A stretch of 29,740 nucleotides of DNA from positions 1 to 29,740 of the forward strand of contig JAFLTK010000054.1 of the NCBI GenBank assembly GCA_022511505.1, written 5' to 3'. The notes beneath the pieces were generated by a model, which saw only the letters and a list, made by a program, of their open reading frames with translations, was not told the DNA's origin and made no database searches. The translations under genes were made by a program, and so were the position numbers. Below, piece after piece: positions 14,540 through 22,333 of the stretch (positions are counted from its first letter, which is position 1; every line of letters begins with the position of its first letter). The stretch is from Muribaculaceae bacterium. GTDB lineage: Bacteria > Bacteroidota > Bacteroidia > Bacteroidales > Muribaculaceae.

Positions 14540-15922
14540 TTACTTATTCTTGACAATCTGGGCCATGAATTCACACTCGGCCACAATCTTCTCGCCGACA
14601 AACACATAGCCTTTCATGACGGCGCAACCGCGGCGCAAAGGGGTCATGAACGAGATGTGGAACAGCAGGGTGTCGCCGGGGACAACCTTCTGGCGGAACT
14701 TGACATTGTCAATCTTCATGAAGTAGGTTGAATAGCGCTCGGGCTCGTCGACGGTGTTGAGCACGAGCAGACCGCCGGTCTGGGCCATGGCCTCGATGAG
14801 CAGGACGCCGGGCATCACCGGCTCCTGGGGGAAGTGGCCCTGGAAGAAGGGCTCGTTGACGGTGACGTTCTTGACGCCGACGATGTGGCTTGTGCCCATC
14901 TCGATGACTTTGTCGACAAGGAGGAACGGGTAGCGGTGGGGGAGGAGTTCGCGGATGCGGTTATTGTCGAGAATCGGGGCGACGTTGGGGTTGTAGACGG
15001 GAGCCTGGAGTTCCTGACGCTTGATTTCGCGGCGGATTTTCTTGGCGAAGGTGGTGTTGATGGTGTGGCCGGGGCGCGTGGCGATGATTTTGCCACGGAG
15101 GGGACGGCCGATGAGGGCGAGGTCGCCGAGGACGTCCATCAACTTGTGGCGGGCAGGCTCGTTGTCGCTGCTGAGTTCGCGCTCGTTGAGGTAGCCAAAT
15201 TCGGTGATGTTCTTGTGGGGCACATGCATCAGGTCGGCGAGGTGGTCGAGCTGTGACTGCTCCATGGGGGCGTCATAGATGACGATGGCGTTGTCGAGGT
15301 CGCCTCCCTTGATGAGGTCGCCCTTGACGAGCGGCTCGATTTCGCGAACAAACACAAAGGTGCGGCTATTGCCAATCTTGTCGGCAAACTCGTCGAGGCT
15401 CTCGAGTGTCGCAAACTGGTTGGTCAACACGGGCGAGTCGTATGCTACCATGGTGTCGATGCTGAACTCATCGTCGGGCAGGACGACAATCGACGAGCCG
15501 GTCGAGTCGTCGCGCACCTCCATTTTGCTCTTGACGATATAGAAGTCCTTGTCGGCCTCCTGCTCCTCGATGCCGACGCGGGCAATCTCGCTGCAATAGA
15601 GGGCGGCGCTACCGTCGAGGATGGGCATTTCGGGGCCGTTGACCTCGATGATGCAGTTGTCGATACCGGCGGCATAGAGGGCGGCCAGACAGTGCTCGAT
15701 GGTGCTGACCTTGACGTCGCCTTTGCCGATGACGGTGCCGCGGTTGGTTGCTATGACATTCTCGGCCAGGGCGTCAACGCCGGGTTGGCCTTCCATATCG
15801 GTTCTGACAAAGCGACGGCCGGCGTTGTCGGCGGCCGGCTTGATAGTAGCCTCAATTTCAATACCGGTGTGCAGGCCTTTGCCCTTGACGGTAAAGCATT
15901 CTTTGAGCGTTCTTTGTTTCAT
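14540..15922 (-). CDS. lpxC/fabZ: Bifunctional LpxC deacetylase / FabZ dehydratase fusion
   Basis: 460 residues. Residues 1-~300 are LpxC, the zinc-dependent UDP-3-O-acyl-GlcNAc deacetylase, the committed lipid A step. Zinc ligands and catalytic residues are seen in 'STIEHCLAALYAAGIDN' (His77), 'ARHKLMDVLGD' (His and Asp) and 'TRPGHTINTTFA' (His). Residues ~315-460 are FabZ, the (3R)-hydroxyacyl-ACP dehydratase of fatty acid elongation, with 'LLPHRYPFLLVDKV' and 'GHFPQEPVMPGVLLIEAMAQ' holding the catalytic His and Glu. The fusion is a known Bacteroidota trait and joins two enzymes that compete for the same hydroxyacyl-ACP pool. It starts 30 bp after the lpxD stop. Confidence 0.97.
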   Translation of the reverse strand: MKQRTLKECFTVKGKGLHTGIEIEATIKPAADNAGRRFVRTDMEGQPGVDALAENVIATNRGTVIGKGDVKVSTIEHCLAALYAAGIDNCIIEVNGPEMPILDGSAALYCSEIARVGIEEQEADKDFYIVKSKMEVRDDSTGSSIVVLPDDEFSIDTMVAYDSPVLTNQFATLESLDEFADKIGNSRTFVFVREIEPLVKGDLIKGGDLDNAIVIYDAPMEQSQLDHLADLMHVPHKNITEFGYLNERELSSDNEPARHKLMDVLGDLALIGRPLRGKIIATRPGHTINTTFAKKIRREIKRQELQAPVYNPNVAPILDNNRIRELLPHRYPFLLVDKVIEMGTSHIVGVKNVTVNEPFFQGHFPQEPVMPGVLLIEAMAQTGGLLVLNTVDEPERYSTYFMKIDNVKFRQKVVPGDTLLFHISFMTPLRRGCAVMKGYVFVGEKIVAECEFMAQIVKNK

Positions 15923-15952
15923 ATCGTGATGTTTCTTTTTTGTTTTCTAAAT

Positions 15953-16981
15953 TTAATCCTGATTGATGTTTTTTTCAAGACGCGCAACGCGTTCAAAGAG
16001 ATGGCCGAGGTTTTTGAGATAGACGGCCCGGCGGGCGAAGTCGCCGGCGTTTACGGCCGGGTAGCCCATCAGTCGGCTGCCGGCGGGTACACTCTTGGGG
16101 ATGCCGCTTTGGGCGCCGATAGAGGTGTGGTCGCCGATGGTGATATGGCCGGCAACGCCAACCTGACCGCCAATCATGCAGTTGTTGCCAACGCGGGACG
16201 ACCCTGCGAGGCCAACCTGAGCAGCCATGACCGTGTTGGCGCCGACAGTGCAGTTGTGGGCAACCTGAATGAGGTTGTCGAGTTTGACGCCCTGCTCGAT
16301 GCGCGTGCTCCCCATGGTGGCGCGGTCGATGGTAGTGTTGGCGCCAATCTCGACATTGTCGGCAATGACAACGTTGCCAATCTGGGGAATCTTGTCATAA
16401 CTGTCGCCCACGGGGGCAAATCCAAAGCCGTCGGCCCCGATGACCGCGCCGGCGTGGATGATGCAGTCGCGGCCTATGTGGCAATCGTGGTAGACGGTCA
16501 CGCCCGGGTAGAGGACAGTGCGCTCGCCGACGGTAGCGTTGTCGCCAATATAGGCGCGCGGATAAATCTGCGCGCCACGGCCGATGACGGCACCGCGGCC
16601 AATGTAGGCAAACGCGCCGACGTAGGCGTCTTCGGGAATCTCGACGCCCTCGGCGATATAGACCGGTTGCTCGATGCCGCGCTTGACGCCGCGCGTCATC
16701 TTGTCGACCATCTCCAGCAGCCGGGCCACCGTTGCGTATGGATCGTCGACCCTGATAAGCGTGGCCTTTATTTCGCGCTCGGGAACGAAATCGCGACCGA
16801 CGAGCACAATCGACGAGCCGGTCGTGTAGATGTAGGGGGTATATTTGGGGTTAGCCAAGAACGAGATGGCGCCCTGACGGCCCTCCTCAATCTTGGCTAT
16901 CGTGTTGACTGTCACGTTGCTATCGCCTTCAATCGTGCCGCCACACAATTCGGCGATTTGACTTGCTGAAAATTCCATCAT
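15953..16981 (-). CDS. lpxD: UDP-3-O-(3-hydroxyacyl)glucosamine N-acyltransferase
   Basis: 342 residues. It adds the second hydroxyacyl chain (amide-linked) in lipid A synthesis. An N-terminal uridine-binding domain (~1-100, 'MEFSASQIAELCGGTIEGD') precedes hexapeptide repeats ('EDAYVGAFAYIGRGAVIGRG' onward). The catalytic His is in 'IQVAHNCTVGANTVMAAQ'. The C terminus is a helix. An ATG one codon upstream gives MMEF; the second Met is equally plausible. It is the first gene of the lpx operon. Other Bacteroidales often place an HD-domain gene upstream; none is present here. The DNA before it holds only an imperfect -7 element (CAATTTTG at 17013-17006). Confidence 0.96.
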   Translation of the reverse strand: MMEFSASQIAELCGGTIEGDSNVTVNTIAKIEEGRQGAISFLANPKYTPYIYTTGSSIVLVGRDFVPEREIKATLIRVDDPYATVARLLEMVDKMTRGVKRGIEQPVYIAEGVEIPEDAYVGAFAYIGRGAVIGRGAQIYPRAYIGDNATVGERTVLYPGVTVYHDCHIGRDCIIHAGAVIGADGFGFAPVGDSYDKIPQIGNVVIADNVEIGANTTIDRATMGSTRIEQGVKLDNLIQVAHNCTVGANTVMAAQVGLAGSSRVGNNCMIGGQVGVAGHITIGDHTSIGAQSGIPKSVPAGSRLMGYPAVNAGDFARRAVYLKNLGHLFERVARLEKNINQD

Positions 16982-17266
16982 GGTCCGGTTTTTTCATTTC
17001 GACCGCAAAATTGCAAAAAAAAATTGAAAATCAGGCTATTTCGCGCGCTAAAAATGACCTGAACGGCCCATTTAGCCGACCTTTTGACCAATAAAAGGCC
17101 CAAATAGCCCCAAAACCTTGACACAGACCCGCGTTGAAAGGCTAGGAGAGGGGGAAAGGTGGAAATAAAGGGATAGACGGATGGTAAGACGATTGGCAAT
17201 TCACCCAAAGGCAATCCTTTTCGCATTTGCCCTCAACCATCGCCTCCGAGATGTTATGAATGTTGT

Positions 17267-18094
17267 TCAATCGGTAAATTGAATCATATCGGCAAGTTGC
17301 AAGAAATAGTTATTGCTCCATATATCCATCTCAGTCGGATGCATGATATATGGTCGCACGTCTTTCTTTACCAATTCGATATCTGATTCTGATAATCGAG
17401 CCCGCAACAGTTCCTTAAATTCTTCTTTTGAGGGTTCAATGCCATTGAAATCCTTGGCTCGCTGGCAGAAATGCGTGAAGTTTAATTTTATACCATTGCG
17501 AACATACCATTCAAAGTCATACCAATCGCGTCCTTTGACTCTGTTGCCCCAAGACCTGAATATCAATGCGTGCATTTTGCCGGCAAATAAATCAGATAGT
17601 GTCACGCATCGCGTTATAAAAGAAAATGGTTGAAGTAAAAGTCGTGGCTCAGTGTCAAAACCTAAAGGCGGATTCACGTCAACTTCGATTTTAATCTTAA
17701 AACTTTTCTCGGTTTGAAATTGAAGATTGTAGACATCAGTATTATCTTTTAAAAAGGCTGACTCAACTTTGCTGAAAGATTTTTTCTTTTTCTTGGAGAT
17801 TACGATATCTCGTCCAAGGGATTTAAATTCAGTAATAATCGCAGGGAAATAATCTTCCAAATTAAAGGAGTTGTCGTGTTGAATCAACGTGAAGTCCATG
17901 TCTTCGCTAAACCGTTGCAAGCCGTGGAAAATTCTAAGACACGTTCCTCCATAAAATGCTGCTTTTTCAAAGAAACCGCCTCGTTGCAGTCCCGCTAATG
18001 TTATCTGTTGGATAACTTCAATGGTGGCGTTGCTTGTTGATTCGTCGGTAGATAAATCATATCGTGAGAGCATATTTTCAAACATTCCGTTCAT
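17267..18094 (-). CDS. AbiEii-type nucleotidyltransferase toxin
   Basis: 275 residues. Motifs of the DUF1814/AbiEii nucleotidyltransferase fold: 'AFYGGTCLRIFHGLQRFSED' (GG at ~49-50) and 'SEDMDFTL' with the paired acidic residues (Asp65, Asp67) for metal binding. Family members add nucleotides to target RNAs (tRNA acceptor ends in the studied cases) and block growth, some in phage defence. The start at 18094 overlaps the antitoxin gene by 17 bp; the next Met (18085) would overlap by 8 bp. The 3' side (17041-17266) holds nothing I can name. A+T-rich codon use against the flanking lpxD and rlmB genes suggests acquisition by transfer. It should be nontoxic while AbiEi is made. Confidence 0.88.
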   Translation of the reverse strand: MNGMFENMLSRYDLSTDESTSNATIEVIQQITLAGLQRGGFFEKAAFYGGTCLRIFHGLQRFSEDMDFTLIQHDNSFNLEDYFPAIITEFKSLGRDIVISKKKKKSFSKVESAFLKDNTDVYNLQFQTEKSFKIKIEVDVNPPLGFDTEPRLLLQPFSFITRCVTLSDLFAGKMHALIFRSWGNRVKGRDWYDFEWYVRNGIKLNFTHFCQRAKDFNGIEPSKEEFKELLRARLSESDIELVKKDVRPYIMHPTEMDIWSNNYFLQLADMIQFTD

Positions 18095-18710
18095 CTTCGA
18101 TAAATTTTATAAGTTGGGTAATCATCTGTTTCTTCATGCCTTTGTCTCTTATATCGCGGAGTAAATCGAGATTGAAATTTGATAGTTCTGAAATGTCAAA
18201 ACGGATGTCATCTTCGAGATAGGAGCCTATCTCTTTTAGATATCTTAGATTTAGGCCGGGGGTATAAATCATAAGGTCACATAGAGCCTTCTCGGGCGTC
18301 GCAATCAAATAGTAAATACCATTTTCTTTCAGGCTTTTAACGCCCAAACTAAAATATTCATCGGGGCAATGGGTGTAAGAGAAAAAAGCAATTTTGTTGG
18401 TAAATGATTTTGATAGAGCGGTGGTCATTGATGTAATTTCATACACTCTTTCGGGAATCAACCCATAAAATCTTAAGGCTGATTGCATAGAGACGTAAGA
18501 AGGACCATAAAGATGATTGGCCAATAGGAAATTGCTAATTTTTTTACCCGATATCCGGGGACTAACAACATATAATCCTCTTTTTAACCGGATAATATCA
18601 CCTGATTGCTCAAGACGATTTGCCTTGGCAACAAGAGCCTTATTTGCCGGAAACACAGAATCCAACAAAGAGACATTGAAGGGTATATTTCTGAAATCTG
18701 ATAGTTTCAT
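18078..18710 (-). CDS. AbiEi-type antitoxin / autoregulator
   Basis: 210 residues. The N terminus looks like the winged-helix of AbiEi antitoxins ('VFPANKALVAKANRLEQSGD', then 'IIRLKRGLYVVSP'), followed by the conserved 'YVSMQSALRFYGLIPERVYE' and 'LIATPEKALCDLMIY'. In the AbiE type IV system, AbiEi represses its own operon and counteracts AbiEii without binding it. It starts ~16 nt after a predicted start site, with GGAG just before the ATG. An 18-bp inverted repeat overlaps its promoter, the expected site of autoregulation. The stop overlaps the toxin start, so the pair is coupled. Confidence 0.87.
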   Translation of the reverse strand: MKLSDFRNIPFNVSLLDSVFPANKALVAKANRLEQSGDIIRLKRGLYVVSPRISGKKISNFLLANHLYGPSYVSMQSALRFYGLIPERVYEITSMTTALSKSFTNKIAFFSYTHCPDEYFSLGVKSLKENGIYYLIATPEKALCDLMIYTPGLNLRYLKEIGSYLEDDIRFDISELSNFNLDLLRDIRDKGMKKQMITQLIKFIEDERNV

Positions 18711-18732
18711 CTCCGGGGATAGCTAGACAATG

Positions 18733-18740
18733 CAAAAGTA
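18733..18740 (-). promoter_or_regulatory. -7 element of the AbiEi/AbiEii operon
   Basis: Minus strand TACTTTTG (18740-18733) matches TAnnTTTG. The -33 position falls inside the inverted repeat 18748-18788 and reads only TTTTC, a weak match, as in a repressible promoter. Confidence 0.55.
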
Positions 18741-18747
18741 GTAAAAA

Positions 18748-18788
18748 TTTTGATAGAAAACTACAGAAATTGTAGTTTTCTATCAAAA
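18748..18788. promoter_or_regulatory. 18-bp inverted repeat: operator of abiE and possible rlmB terminator
   Basis: TTTTGATAGAAAACTACA (18748-18765) and its exact reverse complement (18771-18788) flank GAAAT. The repeat covers about -22 to -62 of the abiE promoter, a suitable site for the AbiEi DNA-binding domain. Read from rlmB (minus strand, stop at 18832) the same hairpin is followed by AATTTTTAC (18747-18743 on), so it may also end the rlmB transcript. Confidence 0.65.
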
Positions 18789-18831
18789 ATATCGCTATCC
18801 TGACCACTATTATGACCGCGGGAGCGTGGAG

Positions 18832-19587
18832 TTAGATGACCTCGAGGTTGGCGTTGAGGCGCTGGTTGACGACCTCATAGATGACGACGCCGGCGGCGAT
18901 GGAGACGTTCAATGACTTGATGTTGCCAAACATGGGGATGGAGACGTGGGTGTCACAGAGGGCGGTGACTGTCGGGGAGATGCCGACGTCTTCGGCGCCC
19001 ATGACGAGAGCGACGGGAGTGGTGTAGTCGGCCTTGGTGTAGTTGATGTTGGCTTTCTCGCTGACGGCGACAATCTGATATCCGTTGTCTTTGAGGAACT
19101 TGACGGCGCGAGAGATATTGTTTTCGCGGCACACGGGGATGTGGTGCAAGGCACCGGCCGATGTCTTGACGGCGTCGCCGCTGACACTGACGCTGCCGTG
19201 TTTTGGAATGACGATGGCATCGACGCCGGCACATTCACACGTGCGGGCGATTGCGCCAAAGTTTCTGACGTCTGTTATCCCGTCGAGGACCACGACAAAG
19301 GGCAATCGGCCGGCTTCGTAGAGGTCGGGAACGAGGTGCTCGAGGGGGTAGTAGGTGACGGCCGAGAGGATGGCGAGTGCGCCCTGATGGTTTTTGCGCG
19401 TGATGCGGTTTATGCGCTCGATGGGTACACGCTGGATGTAGACGGCAGCCTCGCGGGCCTTTTCAATCAACTCGGCGGCGAGGTCGCCGTGCAAGTCCTT
19501 GGCCAGAAATAGTTTGTCGATTTCGCGACCGGCTTCGATAGCCTCGATGATGGCGCGCAGGCCAAAGATGTAGTCTTCTCGTTCCAT
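18832..19587 (-). CDS. rlmB: 23S rRNA (guanosine-2'-O-)-methyltransferase, SPOUT family
   Basis: 251 residues. It methylates the 2'-O of G2251 (E. coli numbering) in the peptidyl-transferase loop using S-adenosylmethionine. The N-terminal rRNA-binding domain (~1-80, 'EDYIFGLRAIIEAIEAGREI') precedes the knotted SPOUT domain with motif 1 'LDGITDVRNFGAIARTCECA' (~101-120), motif 2 'VMGAEDVGIS' and motif 3 'IPMFGNIKSLNVSIAAGVVI'. It is 28 bp downstream of the recN stop and probably the last gene of the dnaN-to-rlmB unit. The exact target G2251 is inferred from family; a related SpoU homologue (TrmH) is less likely given the length and N terminus. Confidence 0.93.
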   Translation of the reverse strand: MEREDYIFGLRAIIEAIEAGREIDKLFLAKDLHGDLAAELIEKAREAAVYIQRVPIERINRITRKNHQGALAILSAVTYYPLEHLVPDLYEAGRLPFVVVLDGITDVRNFGAIARTCECAGVDAIVIPKHGSVSVSGDAVKTSAGALHHIPVCRENNISRAVKFLKDNGYQIVAVSEKANINYTKADYTTPVALVMGAEDVGISPTVTALCDTHVSIPMFGNIKSLNVSIAAGVVIYEVVNQRLNANLEVI

Positions 19588-19614
19588 TTATCGTCGGGTG
19601 GGTGGGGATTAAGT

Positions 19615-21282
19615 TCAGTTTGATTTATTGTTGAGGAGGGCGAGGGCGTTGGCGCGAGCCTCGGGGCTTACGCTGCTGCCGCTGAGCATGACGGCGATTT
19701 CGTCGACGCGGGCATCGTCGTCGAGGCGGCTGATGCGTGTGTGGGTCGAGTGCTCGTCGTCCTCTTTGTAGACCTTGAAGTGACTGACGCCGCGGGCGGC
19801 AACCTGGGGAAGGTGGGTGATGGCGGTGACCTGAATGTTGGCGCTGAGGTCGAGCATCATCCGGCCCATGCGCGAGGCGACGTCGCCCGAGACACCGGTA
19901 TCAATCTCGTCGAAGATGATTGATGGCAACTGCATGTGGGAGGCGATGATGCTTTTGACACAGAGCATCAGGCGCGAAATTTCGCCACCCGAGGCGGTAT
20001 CGCCAACGGGCATCGGTTTCTGGTTCTTGTTGAACGAGAAAAGGAAGGCGACGGCATCGGCACCGGTCGCCGAAAGGTCGGCGGGCGTTATCTGTATCTC
20101 GCATTGGAGGTTTTTCATGCCCAGAGGCGAGGCGAGTTCTTTGAGGCGCTCGGCAAGACGACGGCCGGCCTCGACACGGGCGGCGGTGATGGCGGCGGCG
20201 CTTTCGCGGGCGAGGGCGCGGGCACGGCGTGCCTCTTTCTCGAGCGCGGCGAGGTTGTCCTCGCTGTCGTCGAGTTGAGAAAGGCGCCCGGCGAGGTCGT
20301 CGCGAATGGCGATGAGAGCCTCGACCGTGTCGACGTTGTGACGGTGTTCCATCGAGTAAATCAGGCCGAGTCGCTGCTCGATTTCCTCGAGTTCGGCGGG
20401 GTCGGCCTGCAACTGCTCGTTGGCACTCTGGAGGGTGTCGACAATGTCGCTAAGTTCGATTGAAAGTGATTCAAGTCGCTCGGGGATGGTTGCCTTGGCG
20501 GGGAGGATGGGGCTGATGGCGTTGACCGAGCCGATGGCGTCGTTGATTTGCTCGATGGCGTTGACGCGGCCGTCGCTGAGCAGGTCGAGGGCACTGAGGA
20601 GCGACGTCTTGAGGTCGGTCAGATTGGCGAGGATTTCGCGACGGTTCTCGAGTTCTTCCTGCTCGCCGGCCACGAGGGCAAGTTCCTCGAGTTGGTCAAG
20701 TTGATAACGCGTAAACTCCTCGTTCTGACGGTCTTGCTCGATGCGCATTTTAGTTGCTTTCAGCCGCTTGAGAGCCTTGCGATAGGCGTTGAAGTTGGTC
20801 AAATGGACGGCGAGACGCTCGTCGTTGCCGGCGAGCGAGTCGAGAATCTGCATCTGGTAGTCGGGACGAGCAAGGAGCAGGTTTTGGTGCTGGGAGTGGA
20901 TGTCGACAAGTTGCATGGCGACGCCGCGCAGCAAGGTCAGCGTGACCGGCGAGTCGTTGATGAAAGCGCGGGAGCGCCCGGCCGGCGAAATTTCGCGGCG
21001 CAGAATGCAGACGGCATCGTCCCACTCGATGTCGTTGTCGATGCAAAACTGCTTTAATCGCGGGTAGCGGTCTACGGCAAAGGTTGCCTCGATAATCGAT
21101 TTGGCGCCATGGTCGGCAACAACGCGGGTATCGGCGCGCTCGCCGAGAATGAGCGACAGGGCGCCGAGCATAATCGATTTACCGGCACCGGTCTCGCCGG
21201 TAATGATGTTAAGACCGGGCGCAAAATCAATCTCGACGCGGTCTATCAGAGCGTAATTGGATATTTGCAGCGACTGTAGCAT
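19615..21282 (-). CDS. recN: DNA repair ATPase RecN
   Basis: 555 residues, full length. An SMC-like ATPase that helps recombinational repair of double-strand breaks. The N-terminal Walker A is 'TGETGAGKS' (residues 28-36). Two long coiled-coil arms span ~150-370. The C-terminal half-domain holds the signature 'TASGGEISRLMLCVKSI' and Walker B 'SIIFDEIDTGVSGDVASRMG'. The ATG at 21282 gives the usual start MLQSLQISNYALID. It follows porD by about 87 bp, where a family-2 repeat hairpin lies (21294-21321), and precedes rlmB. Confidence 0.96.
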   Translation of the reverse strand: MLQSLQISNYALIDRVEIDFAPGLNIITGETGAGKSIMLGALSLILGERADTRVVADHGAKSIIEATFAVDRYPRLKQFCIDNDIEWDDAVCILRREISPAGRSRAFINDSPVTLTLLRGVAMQLVDIHSQHQNLLLARPDYQMQILDSLAGNDERLAVHLTNFNAYRKALKRLKATKMRIEQDRQNEEFTRYQLDQLEELALVAGEQEELENRREILANLTDLKTSLLSALDLLSDGRVNAIEQINDAIGSVNAISPILPAKATIPERLESLSIELSDIVDTLQSANEQLQADPAELEEIEQRLGLIYSMEHRHNVDTVEALIAIRDDLAGRLSQLDDSEDNLAALEKEARRARALARESAAAITAARVEAGRRLAERLKELASPLGMKNLQCEIQITPADLSATGADAVAFLFSFNKNQKPMPVGDTASGGEISRLMLCVKSIIASHMQLPSIIFDEIDTGVSGDVASRMGRMMLDLSANIQVTAITHLPQVAARGVSHFKVYKEDDEHSTHTRISRLDDDARVDEIAVMLSGSSVSPEARANALALLNNKSN

Positions 21283-21293
21283 TGGGCGTTTTA

Positions 21294-21344
21294 TTCAACT
21301 TTTCGCTTCGCTCAAGTTGAAGTTAAAAGTTTAGAGTTTAAAGG
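21294..21344. repeat. Intergenic repeat, family 2, copy 1
   Basis: Hairpin TTCAACTT (21294-21301) / AAGTTGAA (21314-21321) around a CGCTTCG-containing loop, followed by a TTAAAAGTTTAGAGTTTAAA tail. Its minus-strand sequence shares about 20 bases (ACTTCAACTTGAGCGAAGCG) with the plus strand of the element at 24411-24439. It lies between porD and recN. Confidence 0.6.
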
Positions 21345-21369
21345 ATTGACCTAAAGAAACTTAATTGGC

Positions 21370-22287
21370 TTATCGGTTGACACCTCGTTTTATCATGTCA
21401 AGGCGGCTCTGCTCGGTTGGGTAGAGGCTGTAGAGGAGTTCGTAGACGCTTTCGCGCTCGTCGGTCGTGCCCTTGGTGTAGACGTTGACGAGTTCGTCGA
21501 GTTTGGCATCCTTAAACATCGACAGGCCTACCGACATTGGAGAGACCTGAAACACTTTGCGCAGGGGCTCGAGGCTCTCGGTGATGGCGGCTCGGCCCTT
21601 GTCGGGGCTGACGCTCATCTCGTCGAGACCCTTGCGGTGGTAGTTGTAGAGCAGGTCGCGCAGCGATGAGGTCGACGGGTCGGTGTAGGCGCTCAGGACG
21701 GCCGCGCGGTTTTTGTTGTCCTCAAACTGTTTCCAACCGGTTTCACCCGACGACTGGGCCATGCGCACAATGGCGTCGACTCGTTCCCAATAGGGGTCGC
21801 CACCGCGTGGCGAGAATGTGTCAAAGTCCAGAGCAATAATCAGATAGGCATAGAAATTCATGATTGCCGTCAAGTTGCTCTCCATGTTGTTCTCGCTGAA
21901 AATCAGTGGCTCGTTTTCCTGATAGGTGAACTCGATTTTTGTGTCCTTGAAATTGAGGACGGTGGAATTGTAGTTGGAATTGTAGACGGGACGGGTCGAC
22001 TGAACCTGGAGGTCGCCTGAAATCTTCTCGCCGTCATATTCCTTGACGGTGATGAAGACACGGCACTCGATTTTCTCGTTTGCGGCAAACTGGGCGTTGG
22101 TGAACTTGGTTGTGTTCATATAGTCGTTGAGCGACGCTTGGAGCGTTTCAAAGACTTGCTTGCTGCCGGTGTTCTGAACCTGGTCAGAGTTTACCTCGAC
22201 GGTGCAGTTGAGTTCCTGGGCGCTGAGACCGAGGACTGTCGCGACGAGTAGCAGGAACAGGGCCAGAGAACGTGCTGATTGTTTCAT
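21370..22287 (-). CDS. porD: T9SS-associated protein PorD (DUF4835)
   Basis: 305 residues from the ATG at 22287, where the signal peptide MKQSARSLALFLLLVATVLG begins; an upstream in-frame start (22371) would overlap coaBC and lacks a signal. The mature start 'QELNCTVEVNSDQVQNTGSK' then 'LQASLNDYMNTTKFTNAQF', and the middle 'AYLIIALDFDTFSPRGGDPY' are DUF4835 signatures. DUF4835 is PorD, one of the conserved proteins linked to the type IX secretion system in Bacteroidota; its exact job is unclear. The surrounding genes (coaBC, recN) are the usual neighbours. Its presence fits the T9SS-tailed proteins elsewhere in the window. Confidence 0.88.
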   Translation of the reverse strand: MKQSARSLALFLLLVATVLGLSAQELNCTVEVNSDQVQNTGSKQVFETLQASLNDYMNTTKFTNAQFAANEKIECRVFITVKEYDGEKISGDLQVQSTRPVYNSNYNSTVLNFKDTKIEFTYQENEPLIFSENNMESNLTAIMNFYAYLIIALDFDTFSPRGGDPYWERVDAIVRMAQSSGETGWKQFEDNKNRAAVLSAYTDPSTSSLRDLLYNYHRKGLDEMSVSPDKGRAAITESLEPLRKVFQVSPMSVGLSMFKDAKLDELVNVYTKGTTDERESVYELLYSLYPTEQSRLDMIKRGVNR

Positions 22288-22333
22288 ATCTAACGGAGAG
22301 AGGATAGAGGGTTGTGTATTAATGGTTTGCTGA

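Noticed and set aside
15692..16969. Long plus-strand open frame (425 codons) opposite lpxD and lpxC/fabZ
   Set aside because: It is antisense to two well-identified genes, is low-complexity (Gly/Ala/Asp/Val-rich) and only reflects their G+C-rich codon pattern.
16978..17226. 82-codon minus-strand open frame upstream of lpxD
   Set aside because: No recognisable pattern, composition unlike neighbours, and it ends over the lpxD start; it is not the HD-domain gene often found here.
17041..17266. Possible terminator after the AbiEii gene
   Set aside because: Only a 5-bp GGCAA/TTGCC pairing can be drawn, too weak to call.
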